Part shown: piece by piece, positions 1 to 8,932 of the stretch | How the letters are laid out: each line of letters opens with the position of its first letter | Numbering within the stretch: the stretch's first letter is position 1 | Origin: Bacteroidota bacterium | Lineage (GTDB): Bacteria > Bacteroidota > Bacteroidia > B-17B0 > Aurantibacillaceae | Direction: 5' to 3' | DNA length: 64,000 nt | Assembly: GCA_016708845.1 (NCBI GenBank) | Contig: JADJFB010000005.1 | Location: 167,490 to 231,489, forward strand | Notes under the pieces: generated by a model | The model's input: only the letters and a program-made list of their open reading frames with translations | What the model was told of the DNA's origin: nothing | Database searches by the model: none | Program-made: the position numbers and the translations under genes

Positions 1-354
1 AACTGATAATACATTACGACGACCAATTTCGTCTAATTTTACTAATTCAGTCACCTCTTCGCCGATTTCAAAATCAGGCTCAATTTTATGAGCGTCGGTT
101 AAACTAATGTGTTTGTTTGGATCGTAATCAAACGAATCTTCAGCAAACTCATCATCTACAATGGTTCTGTTTTTATAAATTTCGATATCTCCTTTATCAG
201 GGTTTACGATAATATCAAAGTTTTTATCTGAGCCATATTTTTTGATTAACATAGCACGAAATACATCTTCGATGATGCTCATTAACGTTGCGCGATCAAT
301 GTTTTTGTCTTCTTTAAATAACGAGAATGATTCAATTAAATTTACACTTTCCAT
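1..354 (-). CDS. nusA: Transcription termination/antitermination factor NusA (N-terminal part, cut by window edge)
   Basis: The window contains the first 118 codons on the minus strand, starting MESVNLIESFSLFKEDKNID. This is the acidic N-terminal RNA-polymerase-binding domain of NusA; the S1 and KH domains lie beyond the edge. NusA binds RNA polymerase and modulates pausing, termination and antitermination. It starts 12 bases after rimP ends, the usual rimP-nusA(-infB) operon order. The ATG at 354 is the natural start because it gives the full family N-terminus. Identity rests on the N-terminal sequence plus position next to rimP. Confidence 0.93.
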   Translation of the reverse strand, partial: MESVNLIESFSLFKEDKNIDRATLMSIIEDVFRAMLIKKYGSDKNFDIIVNPDKGDIEIYKNRTIVDDEFAEDSFDYDPNKHISLTDAHKIEPDFEIGEEVTELVKLDEIGRRNVLSV

Positions 355-366
355 TGTTTTGTTTTT

Positions 367-831
367 TTAAAATGGTAATACTGATTTTGTTTCTTTTGTT
401 TGATTATATGTTAGCGTTATATTTTCTACTACGGTATGATTTCCTTTTCCTACTGGTTTTTTCTCTCTTCTAGTTTCTTCAATCACAAATTCATTATCAT
501 TAGCACTCATCAAAATTCCTTCGTGCTTTGCGCCTTCTTTAGTTACCACTTTTACTTTTGTGCCTACGTACTTTTTATATTGAGCTACTACCTTAAAAGC
601 TTCTGTTGCTCCTGGCGAAGACACTTGCAATTCAAAATCTTCTTTTTCTCTATCTAGATTGCCTTCTACAAATCTGCTTAACGCAACGCAATCGGCAATT
701 AAAATATGGTTTGGTGCATCAATATAAATTTCAATCACACTTCCTTTCAATATTTTAACATCCACCAAAAACTTATCGGTGCCTGCAAAATGCTCATTGA
801 TTAGGTTAACTATTGTTTCTTTTTTTATCAT
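367..831 (-). CDS. rimP: Ribosome maturation factor RimP
   Basis: A 154-residue protein of the RimP family, which is needed for maturation of the 30S subunit. The N-terminal alpha/beta domain carries the family signature around residues 41-75 (DCVALSRFVEGNLD, then the conserved LQVSSPG segment), followed by a C-terminal SH3-like domain (KYVGTKVKV.., EGILMSANDNEFVIEE). Length is typical. It is the first gene of the rimP-nusA operon. A promoter-like element and a terminator-like hairpin lie in its leader, suggesting control at the transcript level. Confidence 0.95.
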   Translation of the reverse strand: MIKKETIVNLINEHFAGTDKFLVDVKILKGSVIEIYIDAPNHILIADCVALSRFVEGNLDREKEDFELQVSSPGATEAFKVVAQYKKYVGTKVKVVTKEGAKHEGILMSANDNEFVIEETRREKKPVGKGNHTVVENITLTYNQTKETKSVLPF

Positions 832-847
832 TTTGGTAAAATAAAAA

Positions 848-865
848 AGGGACTTATCGGTCCCT
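848..865 (-). terminator. Terminator-like hairpin in the rimP leader (possible attenuator)
   Basis: On the minus strand a perfect 6-bp stem AGGGAC/GTCCCT with a six-base loop is followed at once by a run of T residues, the form of an intrinsic terminator. It lies between the proposed rimP promoter (about 895-926) and the rimP ATG at 831. No other gene ends here on this strand, so it sits inside the leader of the rimP-nusA transcript. The hairpin is seen directly; a regulatory role is inference. Confidence 0.55.
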
Positions 866-894
866 CATCTTTTCTATCATCTAAATTTCGGGTA

Positions 895-926
895 CAAATA
901 TAATCACTTCTTTCTTAAAAACCAAA
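895..926 (-). promoter_or_regulatory. Bacteroidota-type promoter for rimP-nusA
   Basis: Read on the minus strand, TTTGG (plus 922-926) and TATATTTG (plus 895-902) are separated by 19 bases. This matches the known Bacteroidota housekeeping promoter (TTTG, 17-23 bases, TAnnTTTG). Transcription would start near position 889, giving a leader of about 57 bases that includes the hairpin at 848-865. Confidence 0.6.
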
Positions 927-1056
927 TAATATTAACGAAACTAAAGATGACTTTAATCGTAAAATCTATCAAAGACCCCCGAAATTAACGTTTAACCGTT
1001 TTTCAATTCATAAATTGTCCACTACTTTAAATTGAAAAACATAATTTTTAAAAATT

Positions 1057-1365
1057 ATGGCAACAACAATTAAAGATTCAGGAAAAAAGGGCATTTTACT
1101 CACATCTGTGTTATTATCGCTCTCAATTTGTGCAAAGGCACAAGGCTCATCAAATTTTTTCACTAAAATTTATGATAACCTTATTAAGGACAGTCAGGCA
1201 AGTTTTTTTATCATTGCAGGGGTAATTGGCATTGGCGTATTGGCTTTTTTTATTTTAAAAATTGCTAAGAAGTACGAAAAAGAAGATGAAAAAAATGGCA
1301 AAAACAACGTGCGACCAATTTCTCATCGCCATCATCATCACCGTGTGATTAAAAAATCGGCCTGA
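1057..1365 (+). CDS. Small membrane protein with His-rich tail, unknown function
   Basis: A 102-residue protein that I do not recognise. Residues 12-28 form a signal-peptide-like hydrophobic stretch ending at AKAQ, and residues 48-68 form a strong transmembrane helix. After that comes a highly charged cytoplasmic-type tail (KKYEKEDEKNGKNN) ending in a His-rich segment with five His in HRHHHHR. The likely form is a single-span inner-membrane protein with a cleaved or retained N-terminal anchor. It stands alone between the divergent rimP operon and acpP. The His cluster could bind metal, but nothing else supports that. Confidence 0.6.
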   Translation: MATTIKDSGKKGILLTSVLLSLSICAKAQGSSNFFTKIYDNLIKDSQASFFIIAGVIGIGVLAFFILKIAKKYEKEDEKNGKNNVRPISHRHHHHRVIKKSA

Positions 1366-1490
1366 ATTTAAATTATTGAATTTGGTAAAAAGCCACATTT
1401 TGTGCGTGAATTACCATTATCAGTTAGTAAAAAAAAGATGTTTTTTGATTAATTGTTTGATAAACAGTTAATTACTAAATGTCTTTTTTT

Positions 1491-1520
1491 TTTGTTTTTT
1501 AATTCATACAACTATCTTTG
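1491..1520 (+). promoter_or_regulatory. Bacteroidota-type promoter for acpP-fabF-rnc
   Basis: TTTG at 1491-1494 and TATCTTTG at 1513-1520 are 18 bases apart, an exact fit to the TTTG/TAnnTTTG consensus. The acpP ATG lies 25 bases downstream at 1546. Promoter strength is inferred from the match only. Confidence 0.65.
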
Positions 1521-1545
1521 TCCCGAATTTAAAAACTAAAACACA

Positions 1546-1785
1546 ATGTCAGACATTTCATCAAAAGTAAAATCTATCATCGTAGATAAATTAGGTGTAG
1601 AAGAAAAAGAAGTAACTCCAACTGCAAGTTTCACTAACGACTTAGGAGCAGATTCTTTAGATACAGTAGAATTAATCATGGAATTTGAAAAAGAATTTAA
1701 TATCGCTATTCCAGACGATCAAGCTGAAAAAATTGCTACTGTAGGAGATGCTATCTCTTATATTGAAGCAAACGCAAAAAACTAA
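1546..1785 (+). CDS. acpP: Acyl carrier protein
   Basis: A 79-residue acidic four-helix protein that carries growing fatty acids on a phosphopantetheine arm. Ser37 in GADSLDTVELIMEFE is the attachment site, in the standard DSL motif. Length and sequence are fully typical. It is followed 28 bases later by fabF and then rnc, the order found in many bacteria. Its own promoter lies just upstream. Confidence 0.98.
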   Translation: MSDISSKVKSIIVDKLGVEEKEVTPTASFTNDLGADSLDTVELIMEFEKEFNIAIPDDQAEKIATVGDAISYIEANAKN

Positions 1786-1813
1786 GAACCTTACTTTTTA
1801 AAAATTATTCTTT

Positions 1814-3067
1814 ATGCAATTTAAGCGCGTAGTAGTTACGGGACTTGGTGCTGTTACACCTTTGGGCAGTAATGTTAACGATTATTGGACAAATATCATT
1901 AACGGCGTTAGTGGTGCCGCACCTATTACACGTTTTGATGCATCTAAATTTAAAACACGCTTTGCTTGCGAAGTAAAAGGTTTTAAACTTGAAGATTATT
2001 TTGATAGAAAAGAAGCTCAACGTTTAGATGCTTTCTCTCATTACGGAATTGCAGCATCTGTGCAAGCAGTTGCTGACTCTGGACTTGATGCAGAAGGAAT
2101 CGACAAAAATGAAATTGGCGTTATTTGGGGTTCTGGTATTGGAGGTTTAGATACTTTTCAAACAGAAACTTTCAATTTTGCCAAAGGTGATGGAACTCCT
2201 CGTTTCAACCCATTCTTTATTCCTAAAATGATTGCTGATATATGCTCTGGGCATATTTCTATCCGTTTTGGATTTAGAGGACCAAACTTTACAACCGTTT
2301 CGGCTTGTGCATCTTCAACTACTGCTTTAATCGACGCTTTTACCTACATTCGTTTAGGTAGAGCTAACGCTATTATTACAGGTGGATCTGAAGCTGCTAT
2401 TAACGAAAGTGGTATTGGTGGTTTTAATGCTTGCCAAGCCATGAGTACTCGTAACGAATCTCCTGAAACTGCTTCTCGTCCTTATGATAAGGAACGTGAT
2501 GGTTTTGTGTTAGGCGAAGGTGGTGCTTGTTTAGTTTTAGAAGAATTAGAACACGCTTTAGCGCGTGGTGCAAAAATTTATGCTGAGATTATTGGTGGTG
2601 GTATGAGCGGAGACGCTTACCATATTACGGCTCCACATCCAGAAGGTTTAGGTGCAACATTAGTGATGCAACGTGCTTTAAAAGATGCTGGAATTTCTCC
2701 AAACGAAGTAGATTATATTAATACACACGGTACAAGTACGCCATTGGGTGACGGTGCTGAGTTAAAAGCAATTACCAATATTTTTGGTGAGCAAGCTTAT
2801 AAAATGAATATCAGTTCTACAAAATCAATGACAGGCCATTTATTAGGTGCTGCTGGTGCTGTAGAAGCTATTGCAACGGTTTTAGCTGTACAAAACGATA
2901 TTGCTCCTCCAACAATTAACCACGTTAATGTTGACCCTGAAATTGACCCGAAATTGAACTTAACATTTAATAAGGCTCAAAAACGTACTATTAATGTTGC
3001 TATTAGTAATACATTTGGTTTTGGTGGACATAATGCAGCGGTTGTTGTAAAAAAATACACCGCTTAA
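1814..3067 (+). CDS. fabF: 3-oxoacyl-ACP synthase II (KAS II)
   Basis: This 417-residue condensing enzyme elongates acyl-ACP with malonyl-ACP in type II fatty acid synthesis. The Cys-His-His triad is visible: Cys165 in TVSACASSTT, His305 in NTHGTSTPLGD and His342 in SMTGHLLGAAGA. The C-terminal SNTFGFGGHNA motif is also present. It lies directly downstream of acpP, its substrate carrier, and 9 bases before rnc. No anomalies were seen. Confidence 0.97.
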   Translation: MQFKRVVVTGLGAVTPLGSNVNDYWTNIINGVSGAAPITRFDASKFKTRFACEVKGFKLEDYFDRKEAQRLDAFSHYGIAASVQAVADSGLDAEGIDKNEIGVIWGSGIGGLDTFQTETFNFAKGDGTPRFNPFFIPKMIADICSGHISIRFGFRGPNFTTVSACASSTTALIDAFTYIRLGRANAIITGGSEAAINESGIGGFNACQAMSTRNESPETASRPYDKERDGFVLGEGGACLVLEELEHALARGAKIYAEIIGGGMSGDAYHITAPHPEGLGATLVMQRALKDAGISPNEVDYINTHGTSTPLGDGAELKAITNIFGEQAYKMNISSTKSMTGHLLGAAGAVEAIATVLAVQNDIAPPTINHVNVDPEIDPKLNLTFNKAQKRTINVAISNTFGFGGHNAAVVVKKYTA

Positions 3068-3076
3068 TTTAGTGTT

Positions 3077-3809
3077 TTGATAAAGCTTTTATCAGCATTA
3101 ACACCCCTCTCAAAAAAAGACAAAGAGTTTAAACAAAAGCTCAAAAACATCTTAGGATTTCATCCTACGAACTTGGCATTGTATAAACAAGCCTTTCGTC
3201 ACAGCTCTTCATCCAGTGAAATTAATGAACATCAACACAGTAACGAACGCTTAGATTTTTAGGTGACGCAATTTTAGGCGCTGTAGTGGCTGAATATTTA
3301 TTCAAATTATTTCCTAAAAAAGACGAAGGTTTTTTAACGCAAATGCGAAGTCGTATTGTAAACGGACAAAACTTATTTGCCCTATCTAAAAAATTTGGTT
3401 TTGATACGTTATTAAACTCTCGTTTAACTAAAAAGAAAAACTAAGCTCCAGCGCTTACGGCGATGCGTTTGAAGCCTTTTTAGGTGCGGTTTTTATCGAT
3501 AAAGGATTTGAGAAGACCAAGAAATTTATTTTAAATAATATCATTAAAGTTCATTTGGATATGACTGAGTTGTTGCAAAACGACACAGATTATAAATCGC
3601 AGTTTCAGATTATGATGCAGCGCCAAAAGAAACAGTTTGAATACACGATTTTAAAAGAAGAGCACAACGGCAGAGAAAAAACCTACTCCATTCAACTATC
3701 TATTGAAGGCGTGGAACAAGCTGTATTTGAACATAAATCCAAAAAAGTAGCGGAGCAAAGGGTTGCGCAAATTGTGTTGGAGAAGCTGCAAAAATTAAGT
3801 GAGAATTAG
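3077..3809 (+). CDS. rnc: Ribonuclease III, interrupted by two frameshifts
   Basis: Double-stranded-RNA endonuclease for rRNA and mRNA processing. The frame opens at TTG 3077 and reads a catalytic domain with the signature NERLDF, continuing in another frame as LGDAILGAVVAEYLF. A second shift near 3432-3441 leads into SSSAYGDAFEAFLGAVFIDKGF. The last part (from about 3555) is a double-stranded-RNA-binding domain ending VAQIVLEKLQKLSEN. Each break is repaired by adding one base, to the T run at about 3255-3260 and to an A run near 3432-3442. The product would be about 244 residues, normal for the family. The acpP-fabF-rnc context supports the call. I read both breaks as sequencing errors. Confidence 0.88.
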
Positions 3810-3875
3810 TTTGTAATTGAAAACAATTCGTTTTTTAAATTATTGTACTAACTTAGATTAAATTAATTTTTACAA

Positions 3876-5327
3876 ATGCGTTATGCGCTGACATATTTTT
3901 TCTTATTACATTTTTGTTTTGCAAAATCACAAACTCGTTTTAACATTAATATACCTGTTGGTATTGATACAATTTCGGATATTGGGGTTAAAGTAATAGA
4001 ATTACAAAATGGACACATTCTGAGCTGTGGTAACGTTTTAAATGCTTTAATAAATTACAACGCGTCATATTTAGTTAAAACAAATAGTTTAGGTAATGTA
4101 ATTTGGAAAAAACAATATGATGTAAGCATAGGTGGTAGTTATGATTCTTTTATTGACCTTGTAGAATTGCCAGATAGTAATTATTTGGTAACAGGTATTA
4201 CCACCAATACGTTAACCAATGATGATGATGGTTTTTTAGCCAAGATTGACACGGGAGGTAATATTGTTTGGTTGCAAAAGTATGTACACCCAGATGATGA
4301 TGAAATAACTGCTATGCGATTAACACCAGATGGTAAAGTTATTATTTTGGGTTATACATTTTCAAGCGGCACCTATAGTGATGTGCTGCTTATAAAAACA
4401 GACCTGAACGGCAATTTGATCTGGCGTAAGCGTTTTGGAAATACATTTGATGAAATGTACCGTTCTATTGAAATCATTAAAAATAATACGGAGTATTTAT
4501 TAGGTGGAGATTATGGTTATTATAATACAGGCAATCCGTATTATGATATGAGTTTAATGCGAACCGATACGGCAGGTAATATTATTTGGCAGCAGCAATA
4601 TGGCATATCGCCTAATGAAAGCGGAAAATGCTCTATTCCCACCTTAGACAGCGGTTTTGCTATATGCGGTATATATAATGATACGGGCTCTGTACTAAAA
4701 ACGGATAAAAACGGAGTTGTGCAATGGATTAAAAAATATAGCCAAGAGCAAGGTACAATATATAGTTTAAAGCAATTACAGGACTCAAGTTATGTCATGA
4801 TCAAATCAGATAATGATTGGCAAAATAATAATAGAACTGGATATTTAGTAAAGGCAGATAAAAATGGAAATCAATTATGGCAAAGAGTGTATCCTCATCC
4901 AACATCAGGAATTTCCAATTATTTTTTCGGTTTTAATACCACCGCCGATAAAGGTTTTATTATCACAGGACAGTATAACCATATTGGTCAACCATTTAAA
5001 AACATGTGGTTGGTAAAAACCGATAGTTTGGGTTGTGATAGTGTGACTTGTAGTTATTTGGTTACTGATATTAAAGATATAAGTTATGAATTAGGAGAGA
5101 TGAGTTTGGCACCAAACCCAACTAATGGTTTGCTTACTATTAGTAGCCTTCATGATTTTACAAAAATTGAAGTGCTCAGTATTACAGGGCAAATTTTGTT
5201 ATCCGAAACAGTTGATTCAAAAACTCATCAACTAGAGTTGCAAAATTTTGCCGAGGGCATTTATTTTGTGAGGGTAAGCTATGCTGATGAACAAAGTGTT
5301 ATGAAGAAAGTGATTGTAAGACATTAA
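3876..5327 (+). CDS. Secreted beta-propeller-like protein with T9SS sorting domain
   Basis: A 483-residue protein with an N-terminal signal peptide (residues 1-18, ending CFAKSQ). It has a repeated body in which units end in patterns such as LVKTNSLGNVIWKKQY, AKIDTGGNIVWLQKY, IKTDLNGNLIWRKRF and MRTDTAGNIIWQQQY, spaced about 50-60 residues apart, as in bacterial beta-propeller repeats. The C-terminal 80 residues (LAPNPTNGLLTISS..., ending VMKKVIVRH) form a T9SS type A sorting domain, so it should be exported and processed by PorU. The substrate or function is unknown. Confidence 0.8.
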   Translation: MRYALTYFFLLHFCFAKSQTRFNINIPVGIDTISDIGVKVIELQNGHILSCGNVLNALINYNASYLVKTNSLGNVIWKKQYDVSIGGSYDSFIDLVELPDSNYLVTGITTNTLTNDDDGFLAKIDTGGNIVWLQKYVHPDDDEITAMRLTPDGKVIILGYTFSSGTYSDVLLIKTDLNGNLIWRKRFGNTFDEMYRSIEIIKNNTEYLLGGDYGYYNTGNPYYDMSLMRTDTAGNIIWQQQYGISPNESGKCSIPTLDSGFAICGIYNDTGSVLKTDKNGVVQWIKKYSQEQGTIYSLKQLQDSSYVMIKSDNDWQNNNRTGYLVKADKNGNQLWQRVYPHPTSGISNYFFGFNTTADKGFIITGQYNHIGQPFKNMWLVKTDSLGCDSVTCSYLVTDIKDISYELGEMSLAPNPTNGLLTISSLHDFTKIEVLSITGQILLSETVDSKTHQLELQNFAEGIYFVRVSYADEQSVMKKVIVRH

Positions 5328-5331
5328 ATCA

Positions 5332-6192
5332 CTACTTCGTCACATCATACAAAAATCCTTTTCCTTTATTATACTTTTGAAATATCTTTAAAAGATAATT
5401 GATATCATCGGTTTGCATAAAATCAGGGCATTTTTCAACAGCTGCGTAATTTTCTTTTTCAGTTAATACGCCATAAATGGTAACACGCACATTATTACTG
5501 TGAGCTTGTTTTACTTGCTCTGCCGTTACTTGATTAGTGTGCATCGATAAGCCAAAAAAATCATGCTGTTTTACTTGCTGTAAACCTTCCTCAAAATCTT
5601 CGGCTAAAATAAATAAATGGGTATTGTTTTTTTTATCCTTTATTACTTGTAAAAAATCAGCGAAGGGATTCTCAATAAACACATGTTCATTTAAGTCATA
5701 TTTATTGATGGTGTTAACTATTGCACGAGCATAAACACCATAATACTCCGTATTAAAATCAGATAATTTAATATCCCAGGTAAAGGTGTAGTTTTTAGGA
5801 TCAGGGATTTTCTCAATAAACTCTTCGAGCGAAAGCAATTTTGAGTTTTTAAAAAAATTGGATTGCACTTCACAGTTATTCATGTCAGCCCAATTCAAAT
5901 CTTTAATCGCACCCGAACAAGAGGTATTGTCTTGTAACTTACTACTATGAGTAATTACTAATACGCTATCTTTTGTCATCTGAATATCCATTTCGGTCCC
6001 ATCAGCTCCACGGTTTAAACAAGATTCAAATCCGGGCCAAGAATTAACAGGATAGCGAGAGTAAAAACCCATGCCTGCATGACCAAAACACCCTATTTCA
6101 TTATTATTCAAATTCTCTAAATGAAAAGTAGCGGGATCTTTAGAACAAGAAACCGTGATGATTACAAAAAATATGAAAATGAATCTTAACAA
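5332..6192 (-). CDS. Glycerophosphodiester phosphodiesterase family lipoprotein
   Basis: A 286-residue lipoprotein: the hydrophobic N-terminus ends in a lipobox with Cys16 (ITVSC). The GDPD fold is shown by His38 in CFGHAGMGF, Glu67 and Asp69 in GADGTEMDIQ, and His82 in LVITHSS, the expected acid-base and metal ligands. The family cleaves glycerophosphodiesters from lipid turnover to glycerol-3-phosphate and an alcohol. The usual HRG motif is HAG here. It lies 18 bases downstream of another minus-strand envelope protein and converges on the gene ending at 5327. Acceptance of some other phosphodiester is possible. Confidence 0.82.
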   Translation of the reverse strand: MLRFIFIFFVIITVSCSKDPATFHLENLNNNEIGCFGHAGMGFYSRYPVNSWPGFESCLNRGADGTEMDIQMTKDSVLVITHSSKLQDNTSCSGAIKDLNWADMNNCEVQSNFFKNSKLLSLEEFIEKIPDPKNYTFTWDIKLSDFNTEYYGVYARAIVNTINKYDLNEHVFIENPFADFLQVIKDKKNNTHLFILAEDFEEGLQQVKQHDFFGLSMHTNQVTAEQVKQAHSNNVRVTIYGVLTEKENYAAVEKCPDFMQTDDINYLLKIFQKYNKGKGFLYDVTK

Positions 6193-6210
6193 ACCATTTA
6201 AAATTAAACT

Positions 6211-6950
6211 TTACCAACACAAATGCCAAACAGGAAAATGGTATTTGTTTAACCACTTATTTTGGTAAAACTGCCATGAAGCTCCTCTTGAAACCACACC
6301 CATAGCTATTCTACCAGCTAATGCGCCGTCAGATTGAATACTGATGACTTCAATTTCACTTTCTTGAATGGAATAAAAATTCGTTTCTCCGCTGATGTCT
6401 GCTTTAATAATTAATTGAGTTGAATCTAAAGTGGTGCAATAAACTTTAGCTTTAATTTCTCGATGTAACTTATCACTTTTAAAAGTTATAAAAAAAAGCC
6501 TTTTATAGGAGGTAACTTTATCTTTTCTCCAGTTTCGGAATTTTTTATATACGTAGGATGTTCAATTTTTTCGTCTGGAATATTATCATAAAGCCTATAC
6601 TTTTCCATGAAATACAATTTTGATAACTCTTCGGGAATATCAGTACTAAATCTATAATCTGCTTTAAAAAAAACATTACCAGCCTTAATACCATAAATAC
6701 GTCGCTCATGGGGTCTCATGTATTCATATACGGAACCACTTTCTTTGTAGTTTCGGCGAATCGCAACAACATTATCAGTAGAAATTTTTTCCTGCTTATT
6801 ATAAGAAGTATAATAAATCACATCTGTGTATGCATTTGTAATTACTAAATTTGGATCAGGGTCATATTGATATTCCTTTGTAATTATTTCGTCTTGCGAT
6901 TTAACGGCAAGGCTTAAAAGGATAAATAATATGGTGAAGATTTTTAGCAA
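6211..6950 (-). CDS. Secreted protein of unknown function, one frameshift
   Basis: The frame starts at 6950 with a signal peptide (MLKIFTILFILLSLAVKSQ) and runs to a stop at 6486. The reading continues in another frame (ITFKSDKLHREIKAKVYC, then ADISGETNFYSIQESEIEVIS) to a stop at 6211-6213. Adding one T to the eight-base T run at 6486-6493 joins the two into about 247 residues ending in a Trp-rich tail (SWQFYQNKWLN, PVWHLCW). The family is not recognised. It is probably periplasmic or outer-membrane associated and co-transcribed with the GDPD gene 18 bases downstream. Confidence 0.6.
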
Positions 6951-7012
6951 AAGCTTTACAAATTTTTAATTATTGTTCAAAAATTACACAAGACTAAATA
7001 TAAGTTTCTTAT

Positions 7013-7117
7013 GTTCTTTTTTCTTGAAAAAAAAGAACCAAAAACTCAAGGCGAAAGACCAACCTCCATTTACCCCGCAAAAAAGCTTCCCCGAATGGCG
7101 GTTCGCCCTCTTTCGCC
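7013..7117. repeat. Nested palindromic intergenic repeat downstream of ettA
   Basis: Two inverted repeats lie in tandem: a 10-bp perfect stem GTTCTTTTTT/AAAAAAGAAC (7013-7022 and 7029-7038, loop CTTGAA), and a 9-bp perfect stem GGCGAAAGA/TCTTTCGCC (7050-7058 and 7109-7117). The block lies between the end of ettA and the start of the 6211-6950 gene. The T-rich first stem could end transcription on either strand. It resembles REP-type intergenic repeats. A 62-codon open frame across it is not treated as a gene. Confidence 0.55.
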
Positions 7118-7164
7118 AAAAGCAGCCGCACCATTACTAACGTATGCAGCAGTTATAAAGAACT

Positions 7165-8853
7165 CTATACAACCAACTTTTTATAACGCGGACGCTTAGG
7201 CTCCACATTACCTAAACGTTTTTTGCGGTTCTCTTCATACTCTGTATATCCGCCTTCAAACCAATAGACTGAACTATCGCCTTCAAAGGCTAAGATGTGC
7301 GTACAAACACGATCTAAAAACCATCTATCGTGACTAATAATTACGGCGCAACCTGCAAAGTTTTCTAAACCTTCTTCTAAGGCACGTAATGTGTTTACAT
7401 CTAAATCATTGGTTGGCTCATCCAATAACAACACGTTACCTTCATTTTTTAAAGCCATGGCTAAGTGCAAACGGTTACGTTCTCCACCTGATAATACAGA
7501 AACTTTTTTTCCTTGATCGCTTCCACCAAAGTTGAAACGAGAGATGTAAGCTCTTGCGTTCATTGGCTTACCACCTAAAGTAATATTATCTAAACCACCG
7601 CTTAATATATCATACACGGTTTTATTTGGATCTAAATCTGCGTGAGATTGATCCACATAAGAAATTTTTACAGTTGGTCCTACTTTAAAATCACCTGAAT
7701 TTGGCGTTTCTTGTCCCATAATCATACGGAATAACGTTGTTTTACCAGCACCGTTTGGTCCAATAATACCAACAATTCCAGCAGGTGGTAATTTAAAGTT
7801 TAAGTGCTCATATAATAATCTATCGCCAAATCCTTTTGATACTTCAATGGCTTCAATAACTTCGTTACCAAGACGAGGACCGTTAGGAATGAAGATTTCT
7901 AATTTTTCTTCTTTATCCTTAATGTCTTCATTCATCATTTTATCGTAGTTATTTAAACGGGCTTTTTGTTTTACACCACGCCCTTTAACTCCCTGACGAA
8001 CCCAGTCTAACTCGCGCGCCAAAGTTTTTTGACGCTTAGATTCTGTTTTCTCTTCTTGTTTTAAACGATTTCCTTTTTGCTCTAACCAAGAAGAATAATT
8101 TCCTTTCCAAGGAATACCTTCTCCGCGGTCTAACTCTAAAATCCAACCAGCTACATTATCTAAAAAGTATCTATCATGCGTTACAGCTATAACAGTTCCC
8201 TTATATTGTTGTAAATGTATCTCCAACCAATCAACCGACTCAGCATCTAAGTGGTTGGTAGGCTCATCTAATAATAAAATATCTGGTTCTTGTAATAACA
8301 AACGGCATAAAGCCACACGACGACGCTCACCACCTGATAAAATTTTGATTGGCGTATCGCTTTCTGCACAACGCAATGCATCCATGGCGCGCTCTAAACG
8401 AGTATCTAAGTTCCATAAATCATGTTGGTCAATTAAGTCTTGCAATTGAGCTTGACGATTAATTAACTTATCCATTTTATCTGGATCGTTTAATATTTCT
8501 TCGTCCATGAACTTGTTGTTCACTTCTTCAAATTCATTTAAAATATCTACATGTTTTTGCGCGCCTTCGCGAACAATTTCAATCACTGTTTTTGTTTCAT
8601 CTAAATTTGGTTCTTGTTCTAATAAACCAATGCTATAGCCAGGTGATTGATGGATTTCTCCTAAATAATCTTTATCTAAACCAGCCATTATTTTTAATAA
8701 GGATGATTTACCTGAACCGTTTAAACCTAAAACACCAATTTTGGCTCCGTAATAAAAGGAGATATAGATATCTTTTAATACTTGTTTTTGTGGTGGATGT
8801 ATCTTAGATACATTTACCATACTGTAAATAATTTGTCTTCCTACTTCTGACAT
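7165..8853 (-). CDS. ettA: Energy-dependent translational throttle protein EttA (ABC-F ATPase)
   Basis: A 562-residue soluble protein with two ABC ATPase domains and no membrane segments. Walker A motifs are GLNGSGKSS and GPNGAGKTT, ABC signatures are LSGGERRR and LSGGERNR, and Walker B segments are ILLLDEPTNHLD and VLLLDEPTNDLD. The linker is the charged ABC-F P-site tRNA-interaction segment. EttA binds the ribosomal E site and gates entry into elongation according to ATP/ADP ratio. Length and sequence match EttA better than other ABC-F members. It is a single gene. Confidence 0.95.
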   Translation of the reverse strand: MSEVGRQIIYSMVNVSKIHPPQKQVLKDIYISFYYGAKIGVLGLNGSGKSSLLKIMAGLDKDYLGEIHQSPGYSIGLLEQEPNLDETKTVIEIVREGAQKHVDILNEFEEVNNKFMDEEILNDPDKMDKLINRQAQLQDLIDQHDLWNLDTRLERAMDALRCAESDTPIKILSGGERRRVALCRLLLQEPDILLLDEPTNHLDAESVDWLEIHLQQYKGTVIAVTHDRYFLDNVAGWILELDRGEGIPWKGNYSSWLEQKGNRLKQEEKTESKRQKTLARELDWVRQGVKGRGVKQKARLNNYDKMMNEDIKDKEEKLEIFIPNGPRLGNEVIEAIEVSKGFGDRLLYEHLNFKLPPAGIVGIIGPNGAGKTTLFRMIMGQETPNSGDFKVGPTVKISYVDQSHADLDPNKTVYDILSGGLDNITLGGKPMNARAYISRFNFGGSDQGKKVSVLSGGERNRLHLAMALKNEGNVLLLDEPTNDLDVNTLRALEEGLENFAGCAVIISHDRWFLDRVCTHILAFEGDSSVYWFEGGYTEYEENRKKRLGNVEPKRPRYKKLVV

Positions 8854-8932
8854 AATAAATAAAATTTGAGGTTATAAAGTTAGTAGAAAAAGCCAATATA
8901 TCACCATGCTAGAGCTATAAAACAGGTAAATT

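Noticed and set aside
1339..1350. His-run as a vector or tag artefact
   Set aside because: It lies inside a natural AT-rich gene with continuous context and irregular HRHHHHR pattern; no vector sequence adjoins it.
1805..2020. Antisense open frame opposite fabF
   Set aside because: A shadow of the real gene: its codons mirror conserved fabF sequence and there is no separate promoter or homology.
3077..3809. RNase III as a true pseudogene or split gene
   Set aside because: Both breaks are one-base losses in homopolymer-rich stretches of a conserved gene, matching the error pattern seen across the window.
7011..7199. 62-codon open frame on the plus strand
   Set aside because: It lies over the nested palindromes, its composition follows the repeat, and it has no family similarity; the end overlaps ettA on the other strand.
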